DNA from: UBA8290 sp964230965
GTDB lineage: Bacteria; Bacillota_I; Bacilli_A; Acholeplasmatales; Acholeplasmataceae
Direction: 5' to 3'
Assembly: GCA_964230965.1 (NCBI GenBank)
Contig: CAXRJA010000058.1
Location: forward strand, 1-12,868
DNA: 12,868 nt
Below the pieces are notes generated by a model. It did not search any database. It was given only the letters and a program-made list of their open reading frames with translations, and was not told the DNA's origin. This document shows positions 8,277 to 12,868 of the stretch, piece by piece; position 1 is the first letter of the stretch, and every line of letters starts with the position of its first letter. The position numbers and the translations under genes were made by a program.

Positions 8277-8881
8277 GTAGAAAAGTTATTCCTACAAAAG
8301 GAAATTTAATGCGACTCAATGCACGCATGAAACTCGCAACAAAAGGTTATGAACTGATGGATCGTAAACGCAATATTTTAGTACGTGAAATGATGTCGAT
8401 ACTTAACGAAGTAAAAGAATTAAGAAAAACCATTACAACCAAGTTCAAAACTGCCTATAAAGCATTACAAGATGCAAATATTACACTAGGTATTGTCTCA
8501 GATATCTCAAAATCGATACCAGTCAATGACGGATTATCCATTAAATATCGTTCAGTGATGGGTGTAGAAATTCCTAAAGTCACGCATGAAGCTGAGCATA
8601 TTCGATTAACATATGGTTTTGGTGCAACCAATACAAAATTTGATTATGCATATAAAACATTATTAGAATTACGTACAATGATCGTGACTCTGGCAGAAAT
8701 TGATAATGCAACTTACCGATTAGCGAATGCAATTCGTAAAACAAGAAAACGCGCAAATGCGCTTAATCAAATAGTATTACCACAATTAACATCTAATATT
8801 AAATTTATTAAAGATACTCTAGAAGAAAAAGACCGTGAGGCTTTTTCTAGACAAAAAATGATTAAGAAACATATATTATAA
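8273..8881 (+). CDS. ntpD: V-type ATPase subunit D (central rotor shaft)
   Basis: A 202-residue protein with long N- and C-terminal helices that form the antiparallel coiled-coil axle, starting with the family's IPTKGNLMRLNARMKLA segment and ending in a basic helix containing TRKRANALNQIVLPQL, a D-family signature. With subunit F it transmits torque from the head to the c-ring. The ATG overlaps the stop of subunit B (ATGA). It is the last gene of the operon; the final base of its stop codon is already part of the terminator stem. Confidence 0.96.
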   Translation: MSRKVIPTKGNLMRLNARMKLATKGYELMDRKRNILVREMMSILNEVKELRKTITTKFKTAYKALQDANITLGIVSDISKSIPVNDGLSIKYRSVMGVEIPKVTHEAEHIRLTYGFGATNTKFDYAYKTLLELRTMIVTLAEIDNATYRLANAIRKTRKRANALNQIVLPQLTSNIKFIKDTLEEKDREAFSRQKMIKKHIL

Positions 8882-8911
8882 CCACTCTATTGTCAGAGTG
8901 GTTTATTTATT
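8881..8911 (+). terminator. Terminator of the V-ATPase operon
   Basis: A perfect eight-base-pair stem (ACCACTCT at 8881-8888 and AGAGTGGT at 8895-8902) with a six-base loop is followed by TTATTTATTTT. The tail is U-rich but interrupted. It begins at the stop codon of subunit D, so it marks the operon end with little trailer. Confidence 0.8.
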
Positions 8912-9018
8912 TTAAATAGATTATGATTTGCTTCATCGATCGTTACTAAATGACTTACACCAACGAAAACATCACAAACAAATTTCACCCTGTTTATTTT
9001 ATACGTGTTTACATACAT
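8893..9018 (-). other. Possible small ORF or gene remnant in the gap between V-ATPase and rhodopsin
   Basis: The 234-base gap between the V-ATPase D gene and the rhodopsin holds, besides two terminators, a minus-strand frame of 41 residues (ATG at 9016-9018) whose latter part has a globular-looking composition (KFVCDVFVGVSHLVTIDEA, then NHNLFK). An alternative GTG start at 8988 would give 31 residues. No good Shine-Dalgarno precedes either, and the frame ends inside the V-ATPase terminator stem. An in-frame stop separates it from 13 more open codons upstream. It may be the decayed tail of a lost gene, a tiny real gene, or chance. I recognise no family. Confidence 0.2.
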
Positions 9019-9068
9019 ATATTAAGTGTCAGTTCTTTTTCGTATTTTATATAAAGAAGTCATTACAT

Positions 9069-9096
9069 AAAAAAAAGGATGCTTTCGCATCCTTTT
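9069..9096 (-). terminator. Intrinsic terminator of the rhodopsin gene
   Basis: On the minus strand the transcript forms GGATGC-GAAA-GCATCC, a six-base-pair stem closed by a GNRA tetraloop, followed by eight uridines. Four flanking A-U pairs can lengthen the stem. It lies about 20 bases after the rhodopsin stop codon, so the rhodopsin is monocistronic. Confidence 0.9.
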
Positions 9097-9115
9097 AAAA
9101 ACTTTAATACTATTT

Positions 9116-9886
9116 TTATACTTCTTCGTATCCTTGTTCTTTTGAAAGAATAGATGATACAAATTGTAAAATCACACCATAAATAACCTTAGATGAAATA
9201 TCTGCAATAGTATATAATACTTGTTGAGATGCGATTGCTAATTCAAAATCAGGTAATAACGGCATTACGTATGCAACAGGATAAATCGTCCATGATACAT
9301 AAAATAACGGTAAAATGAATGCAAATAATGGTAACGCTTTAGATTTTGCCATATTTGCTTTACCTTCTTTGATTACGCGGGTAATCAAAATAAGTACGAA
9401 AACGTAGAATGCTGTTGAAATTCCACCCCAAAGTAACCACATTGAAAGATTCTCGCCAACGGTACCTGGTTCATAGAATTGACCGACATAACCTGTTAAG
9501 ATCATGAGAACGCCAAAAGTAGCAAATTGCGTTAAATATTTTTTGAACGCTTTGCCTGCTACACCAACAACAAATAAGATTTGAATAAGAAGCATTGGTA
9601 CATCAATAAGCCAGTTTAAATATCTGAACCCATTTGAAAAATTACCAGTTAATTCATATACACCATTGTTAAGTGTAAATGCTTCTACCCACTGATTTTG
9701 TTGCTCAAAAAGTAACAACAATGCAGAAACCATAACGACAACACTTAATACAGAGCTCATTCTATATTTAGGTAAGTTTGTCTTAATTGTCAAGATGAAA
9801 AAAATCAAAGATGCCGCCATAGCCGCATAACCTAGTGTCAACACGTGTGATACTAGTTGAAAGCTTGAAACAGAAATAACTTCCAT
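9116..9886 (-). CDS. Light-driven sodium-pump rhodopsin (NDQ/KR2-type microbial rhodopsin)
   Basis: A 256-residue protein with seven hydrophobic helices. Helix C reads RYLNWLIDVPMLLIQ (residues 88-102): Asn91, Asp95 and Gln102 occupy the bacteriorhodopsin 85, 89 and 96 positions and form the N-D-Q motif that defines Na+-pumping rhodopsins (KR2 Asn112, Asp116, Gln123). Helix G has TIADISSKVIYG with Asp229 and the retinal Schiff-base lysine Lys233; helix F has SWTIYPVAY with the pocket residues Trp199, Tyr202 and Pro203. Arg88, Glu139 and Ser54 match KR2 Arg109, Glu160 and Ser70. The chromophore is retinal and the expected activity is outward Na+ transport in light (H+ when Na+ is absent). Leu99 at the main spectral-tuning site suggests green absorption. 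It is about 16 residues shorter at the N-terminus than KR2. AAGGAG is well spaced before the ATG. No retinal-synthesis gene accompanies it here. Confidence 0.95.
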   Translation of the reverse strand: MEVISVSSFQLVSHVLTLGYAAMAASLIFFILTIKTNLPKYRMSSVLSVVVMVSALLLLFEQQNQWVEAFTLNNGVYELTGNFSNGFRYLNWLIDVPMLLIQILFVVGVAGKAFKKYLTQFATFGVLMILTGYVGQFYEPGTVGENLSMWLLWGGISTAFYVFVLILITRVIKEGKANMAKSKALPLFAFILPLFYVSWTIYPVAYVMPLLPDFELAIASQQVLYTIADISSKVIYGVILQFVSSILSKEQGYEEV

Positions 9887-9909
9887 TTTTATTTCTCCTT
9901 TTGTTTTTT

Positions 9910-9923
9910 TAGGTTTATACCTA
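9910..9923 (-). promoter_or_regulatory. Short inverted repeat at the predicted 5' end of the rhodopsin mRNA
   Basis: A five-base-pair perfect inverted repeat with a four-base spacer (TAGGT, TTAT, ACCTA on the plus strand) coincides with the expected transcription start, about seven bases after the -10 box. It could be a 5' stabilising hairpin or an operator half-site pair. It is short enough to be chance in AT-rich DNA. Confidence 0.3.
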
Positions 9924-9928
9924 TTGAT

Positions 9929-9957
9929 ATTTTACTCCTTTGTGAAAGCGCTGTCAA
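9929..9957 (-). promoter_or_regulatory. Promoter of the rhodopsin gene
   Basis: Reading on the minus strand, a perfect -35 TTGACA (9957 to 9952) is followed by a 17-base spacer and -10 TAAAAT (9934 to 9929). Transcription would start near 9922, giving a leader of about 35 bases with AAGGAG at 9900-9895. The near-consensus boxes predict a strong housekeeping promoter whose -35 is covered by the cre-type operator. Confidence 0.8.
9943..9956 (+). promoter_or_regulatory. Perfect cre-type operator over the rhodopsin -35 box
   Basis: TGAAAGCGCTGTCA fits the catabolite-responsive element consensus TGNAANCGNWNNCW at every defined position and is a near-palindrome around the central CG. It shares five bases with the rhodopsin -35 hexamer, a position where CcpA binding blocks RNA polymerase. 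It lies just upstream of the -35 of the divergent promoter (centre about -46), where it could be neutral or activating. Another LacI-family regulator is possible. Confidence 0.65.
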
Positions 9958-9960
9958 GTT

Positions 9961-9989
9961 TTTACACGTTTTAATGTACTAAATATGAT
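9961..9989 (+). promoter_or_regulatory. Promoter of the two-helix membrane protein gene, divergent from the rhodopsin
   Basis: TTTACA (9961-9966) is separated by 17 bases from TATGAT (9984-9989). Transcription would start near 9996, just upstream of AGAGGTG (10002-10008). The -35 boxes of this and the rhodopsin promoter are only three bases apart, back to back, so the two polymerases probably compete or share control. Confidence 0.7.
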
Positions 9990-10011
9990 AAAATATGTTA
10001 TAGAGGTGTAT

Positions 10012-10482
10012 ATGAATACTATTCAAACTGCAATTTTAAGCAAAAAAGAAAAATTTATCGTGCTTTTTACTATTGCTGACATATTGTTTATTTTTACATA
10101 TCTTGTATTGAGTATTTTCCAACAACAACTTTTTAGATACATGACGTTATCTGTTTTACTTTCAGTCATCATTTTATATGGACTTTTACTTGTATTATCA
10201 CTTCTTTTTACACACATTGAGACTAGACATTTTAAAGAGAAGTCCATTACAATAAAAAACAACAGACTTATCATCACCGAACATGATCAAGATATGCCTT
10301 ATCCAATACAAGATTTGAGTCACGTAATTTTAAGTAAACTCTATTATTTTTTAACACCGTATCATAAAGTGACGTTGTATTTTACAAAAAATAAAAAAGT
10401 ATCTTCGTTTTACTTTTTAATACTCAAAGATGATGCAAAAAGTTTAAAGGCTTACATAAGCCAATCCACCTCGATTAAATAG
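10012..10482 (+). CDS. Unknown two-helix membrane protein with a PH-like C-terminal domain
   Basis: A 156-residue protein I do not recognise by name. Two hydrophobic segments (about residues 15-36 and 44-66) form a membrane hairpin; the remaining 90 residues are soluble, with alternating short strands (SITIKNNRLIITEH, then KVTLYFTKNKKVSSFYFLIL) and a final amphipathic helix (DDAKSLKAYI). That layout resembles small bacterial proteins with a membrane-anchored PH-like (bPH/YcxB-type) domain; this is a fold impression, not a motif match. The start is ATG 10012, which has AGAGGTG four bases upstream; an earlier in-frame ATG at 9985 falls inside the -10 box and cannot be transcribed. It shares its promoter region with the rhodopsin but has its own terminator. 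Confidence 0.75.
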   Translation: MNTIQTAILSKKEKFIVLFTIADILFIFTYLVLSIFQQQLFRYMTLSVLLSVIILYGLLLVLSLLFTHIETRHFKEKSITIKNNRLIITEHDQDMPYPIQDLSHVILSKLYYFLTPYHKVTLYFTKNKKVSSFYFLILKDDAKSLKAYISQSTSIK

Positions 10483-10485
10483 ATT

Positions 10486-10511
10486 AAAGAGCTTTATAAA
10501 GCTCTTTTTTT
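10486..10511 (+). terminator. Intrinsic terminator after the two-helix membrane protein gene
   Basis: AAAGAGCTT (10486-10494) pairs with AAGCTCTTT (10499-10507) around a TATA loop, followed by an uninterrupted T run to 10511. It starts four bases after the stop codon. Confidence 0.88.
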
Positions 10512-10561
10512 ATTTATGTAAATTTTTTATCAAATGTCTTTTTTTTTCGTTTTCTTGTTGA

Positions 10562-10567
10562 TATAAT
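10562..10567 (+). promoter_or_regulatory. Candidate -10 element for the polymerase/YolD operon
   Basis: A perfect TATAAT lies 23 bases before the polymerase start. The expected -35 position falls in a T-tract with no TTGACA-like hexamer. I looked for a Gram-positive LexA (DinR) box around it and saw none, so damage induction cannot be read here. Confidence 0.45.
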
Positions 10568-10590
10568 ACTTCTCACAAGGAGCAATTTTG

Positions 10591-11856
10591 ATGGAACATT
10601 TGAAACTAAAACGACATATTTTATGCATCGATTTAAAAAGTTTTTATGCGTCTGTTGAATGCAGTCTTCTAGGTGTGGATCCATTTAAAACACCTCTTGT
10701 TGTTGCAGATCCAACACGTGGTGGTGGCTCTGTTGTACTTGCTGTGACACCTTATTTGAAAGCACTCGGTGTACCAAACAGATGTCGTGTGAAAGATTTG
10801 CCTGTTCACCTAAACATTCAAATGCAACGTCCACGTATGAAAACATATATGCGTTTTGCTAAAGATATTATTGCCATTTATTTACGTTATGTCAGTGATG
10901 AAGATATGCATGTGTATTCAATTGATGAGGTATTTCTAGATCTTACTAATTATTTAACTTTGTATCAAAAAACACCACTTGAAATTGCCAAGAATATTAT
11001 TAAAGATATTTTAGATGAAACACATATTACAGCAACATGTGGAATCGGAAGAAATATGTTGATGGCAAAGCTTGCACTCGATATTGATGCCAAACATGAT
11101 CCTGACTATATTGCGTCTTGGGATTATGATGATATTCCTAAAAAATTATGGACACTCACGCGTTTATCTGATATGTGGGGCATCGGTCCACGCATGGAAC
11201 GTAACTTATTAAGACTCGGTATTAAAAATGTGTATGATCTTGCGCACAGTCGACCTTCTTTACTTAAACATCATTTTGGTATTATTGGTGAAGAAATGTA
11301 TTATCATGCCCATGGGATTGATATGAGTCTCATTCAAGATAAAACTTCTTTATTCACACGACAAAAAAGTTTTGGACAATCTCAAGTACTTTTTAAAGAT
11401 TACGATGGTAAAAATTTTAAAATTATATTGCGTGAGACCGTAGATGAGGTTGCAAGACGATTGCGTCATGCACGTATGACTGCGCAAACCATTGCGTTGG
11501 GTGTTGGATTTAGTAAATCGTATGGTGGTGGATTTGGAAAACAATTCACACTAGAACATCCTACCATGCATGCCGATGTCATGTTTCAAGTATGTGAAAT
11601 GATTTTTGATGCTGAGTATCAAGATGAACCTATACGTCGGATTCATGTCAGTGTAACACAATTAAAAAAAGTTTCTTATACACAACTCTCATTATTTGAT
11701 AATCAAGAACAACGTGATCACAAGCTTACGCTTGAATATACTATGGATAAAATTAAAACTATCCATGGTAAAAACAGTATTCACCGTGCCTTAAGTGAAT
11801 TAGAAGGCTCCACGATTAAAGCACGGAATCATATGGTAGGTGGACACCATGAGTAA
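10591..11856 (+). CDS. uvrX: Y-family translesion DNA polymerase (UvrX/YqjW-like)
   Basis: A 421-residue error-prone polymerase that copies past DNA damage. Catalytic carboxylates are visible: Asp14 in ILCIDLKSFYASVEC and Asp112/Glu113 in YSIDEVFLDL. Tyr19 sits at the steric-gate position that excludes ribonucleotides; a tyrosine there, as in UmuC, and the opening LLGVDPFKTPLVVADP point to the UvrX/YqjW branch over classic DinB. Helix-hairpin-helix residues follow (DMWGIGPRMERNLLRLGI). Near the C-terminus QLSLFD (residues 365-370) is a textbook beta-clamp binding motif. The ATG at 10591 has AAGGAG eight bases upstream; a TTG just before it is less likely. The end overlaps the YolD-like gene by eight bases, the usual pairing for this branch. 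Confidence 0.93.
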   Translation: MEHLKLKRHILCIDLKSFYASVECSLLGVDPFKTPLVVADPTRGGGSVVLAVTPYLKALGVPNRCRVKDLPVHLNIQMQRPRMKTYMRFAKDIIAIYLRYVSDEDMHVYSIDEVFLDLTNYLTLYQKTPLEIAKNIIKDILDETHITATCGIGRNMLMAKLALDIDAKHDPDYIASWDYDDIPKKLWTLTRLSDMWGIGPRMERNLLRLGIKNVYDLAHSRPSLLKHHFGIIGEEMYYHAHGIDMSLIQDKTSLFTRQKSFGQSQVLFKDYDGKNFKIILRETVDEVARRLRHARMTAQTIALGVGFSKSYGGGFGKQFTLEHPTMHADVMFQVCEMIFDAEYQDEPIRRIHVSVTQLKKVSYTQLSLFDNQEQRDHKLTLEYTMDKIKTIHGKNSIHRALSELEGSTIKARNHMVGGHHE

Positions 11857-12175
11857 CTACATCGATCGTGGCCTCATTAAATGGATGCCTTTTGACGCTT
11901 TAAATGGATTTACATCCATGATTCAAGATCTCAAAAAAGCCCTTCTTTCAACACCTGAAAAAATACTTACACAAGATCAATATGATCTTTTGAACTACAA
12001 TTTAAATGAAGCACTTCATACAAAAAAAGAAATTGTTTTAGTCTACTACAAACAACAAAAGTATGTCGAAACCACTGGTTCTATTATCAAAGTAAATCCA
12101 TATACCAAAACACTACTTCTTTCAACAAAAGAAATGATACCCATCAATCGTGTGATATTACTTGAAATCATTTAA
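11849..12175 (+). CDS. YolD-like family protein, partner of the Y-family polymerase
   Basis: A 108-residue protein with the family signature DRGLIKWMPFDALNGF near the N-terminus, followed by helices and a small beta-rich end (KKEIVLVYYKQQKYVETTGS, then INRVILLEII). YolD-like proteins are regularly encoded next to UvrX/YqjW polymerases in Firmicutes and are thought to act with them, as a functional equivalent of UmuD; the biochemical role is not established. ATG at 11849 is chosen because GGTAGGTGG lies just upstream; an in-frame GTG at 11840 falls inside that ribosome site. The eight-base overlap with the polymerase gene indicates coupled translation. Confidence 0.9.
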   Translation: MSNYIDRGLIKWMPFDALNGFTSMIQDLKKALLSTPEKILTQDQYDLLNYNLNEALHTKKEIVLVYYKQQKYVETTGSIIKVNPYTKTLLLSTKEMIPINRVILLEII

Positions 12176-12204
12176 AAAACGTGCAATACACACACGTTTT
12201 TTTT
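12174..12204 (+). terminator. Terminator after the polymerase/YolD operon
   Basis: A ten-base-pair stem (AAAAAACGTG at 12174-12183 and CACGTTTTTT at 12193-12202) with a nine-base loop and a run of Ts. It begins within the stop codon of the YolD-like gene. Only the four inner pairs are partly G-C, so strength relies on the A/T flanks. Confidence 0.75.
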
Positions 12205-12209
12205 ATAAT
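12204..12209 (+). promoter_or_regulatory. Candidate -10 element for the dehydrogenase gene
   Basis: TATAAT directly follows the terminator T run and lies 18 bases before the dehydrogenase ATG, so the leader would hold little more than the AAGGAG site. No convincing -35 is present at 16-18 bases upstream. Confidence 0.35.
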
Positions 12210-12227
12210 ACACATGAAGGAGTAAAT

Positions 12228-12868
12228 ATGAAAAAAATCGTTATTACGGGCGTCACCTCAGGGATTGGACGCGCATTATTGTTACGTCTTAATCAAGAAG
12301 GACATCATGTGATAGGTGTTGCAAGAAGCAAAGAAAAACTTGAACAATTGAAACCACTGTTAAATACTCCATTTAGCTTAATACAAGCAGATTTGAGTCA
12401 AACAAAAGAGGTCATAAAAGCAGCTCAAAAGATTCTTAAAGAACATGATCATTTAGATGTTCTCATTAATAATGCTGCAACAGTACTAGGTGCACTTGTG
12501 GTAAGTGAAGAAGGTCACGAAATGCAATTTCAAGTGAATCATTTAGCTGTGGTGACCATGACACATCAATTATTGCCGATACTTGAAAAATCAAATGGTC
12601 TCATTATTACAACATCAAGCGATGCACACAAACCAGCTAAATATCATAAAAATCGTATTCAACGACTCGAAAAATATTCACTCATGGGTGCATACAGTGA
12701 AACAAAATTATACAACTTATTATTTACAAAAGCATTGAATCGTATCGTGGATACCAATAGCTTTGCATGTGCTGTGCATCCAGGACTCGTCAACACGGAT
12801 TTAGGAGGGAAAGATACAACACGCATGATGCAAAAGTTCTGGCGATTTCTAGCCAGACGTGGTATCGC
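12228..12868 (+). CDS. Short-chain dehydrogenase/reductase (3' end cut by window edge)
   Basis: The first 213 residues of an open frame with all classical SDR landmarks: the cofactor glycine motif TGVTSGIG (residues 7-14), the NNA motif at 81-83, structural Asn104, catalytic Ser131, and Tyr156/Lys160 in YSETK. Arg33 right after the second strand (GVARSKEKL) suggests NADP(H) preference. The later segment (YSETKLYNLLFTKAL, then VHPGLVNTDLG) resembles the branch that includes retinol dehydrogenases RDH11-14 and many uncharacterised bacterial oxidoreductases, so the substrate cannot be assigned. AAGGAG is five bases before the ATG. The C-terminal substrate-lid region is just beginning when the window ends. 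Confidence 0.9.
   Translation, partial: MKKIVITGVTSGIGRALLLRLNQEGHHVIGVARSKEKLEQLKPLLNTPFSLIQADLSQTKEVIKAAQKILKEHDHLDVLINNAATVLGALVVSEEGHEMQFQVNHLAVVTMTHQLLPILEKSNGLIITTSSDAHKPAKYHKNRIQRLEKYSLMGAYSETKLYNLLFTKALNRIVDTNSFACAVHPGLVNTDLGGKDTTRMMQKFWRFLARRGI

Noticed and set aside
425..8881. F-type ATP synthase operon
   Set aside because: Subunit A has the non-homologous insert, subunit I has a large soluble arm, and C, D and F subunits of the V/A kind are present; no delta, epsilon or gamma homologue is seen.
9116..9886. Proton-pump (DTE/DTD-type), chloride-pump (NTQ-type) or sensory rhodopsin
   Set aside because: The three motif positions are Asn91, Asp95 and Gln102, which is the NDQ set; proton pumps carry Asp at the first position and chloride pumps carry Thr at the second.
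9985..10011. Upstream ATG start for the two-helix membrane protein
   Set aside because: The codon lies inside the predicted -10 box (9984-9989), so it would not be in the transcript; ATG 10012 has a proper ribosome site.
1..12868. Mycoplasma/Spiroplasma genetic code (UGA as Trp)
   Set aside because: UGA ends genes at 752-754 and 8274-8276 exactly at conserved C-termini and all tryptophans checked are UGG.
1..12868. CRISPR array, tRNA, rRNA, insertion sequence or attachment site
   Set aside because: No regularly spaced repeats, no tRNA-like cloverleaf, no transposase and no terminal inverted repeats with target duplications were seen on reading both strands.

Overview
The window reads as a low-GC Gram-positive genome. 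It is AT-rich, has strong AGGAGG-type ribosome binding sites, U-tailed terminators and sigma-A-like promoters. UGA serves as a stop in several genes and every tryptophan I checked is UGG, so this is the standard bacterial code and not the UGA=Trp code of Mycoplasma or Spiroplasma. A member of Bacilli, possibly a deep-branching Mollicutes relative of the Acholeplasma/Izemoplasma kind, would fit. That placement is inference; nothing in the window fixes it.

Layout. (1) 1-263, minus: the start of an MFS transporter of the UMF1 type, running off the left edge, with a LacI/CcpA-like operator upstream. (2) 366-8911, plus: one tight operon for a complete V/A-type ATPase in the order H(G)-C-I-K-F-E-A-B-D, with a promoter in front and a hairpin terminator behind. 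(3) 9069-9957, minus: a single-gene unit for a seven-helix microbial rhodopsin with the N-D-Q signature of light-driven sodium pumps. It has its own promoter, a perfect cre-type operator over the -35 box, and a strong terminator. (4) 9961-10511, plus: a small two-helix membrane protein expressed divergently from the rhodopsin. (5) 10591-12204, plus: a translesion Y-family polymerase with a beta-clamp motif, overlapping a YolD-like gene. (6) 12228-12868, plus: a short-chain dehydrogenase cut by the right edge. No gene-free stretch exceeds about 235 bases.

The standout is the sodium-pump rhodopsin beside a rotary ATPase. Light would charge the membrane with Na+. If the V-ATPase uses Na+ it could spend that gradient on ATP synthesis, or the two could share the job of Na+ extrusion. 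The cre-like site suggests the pump is turned down when good carbon sources are present, so light energy would be a supplement during starvation. The c-subunit does not settle whether the ATPase carries Na+ or H+. No retinal or carotenoid biosynthesis gene is in the window, so where the chromophore comes from is open.
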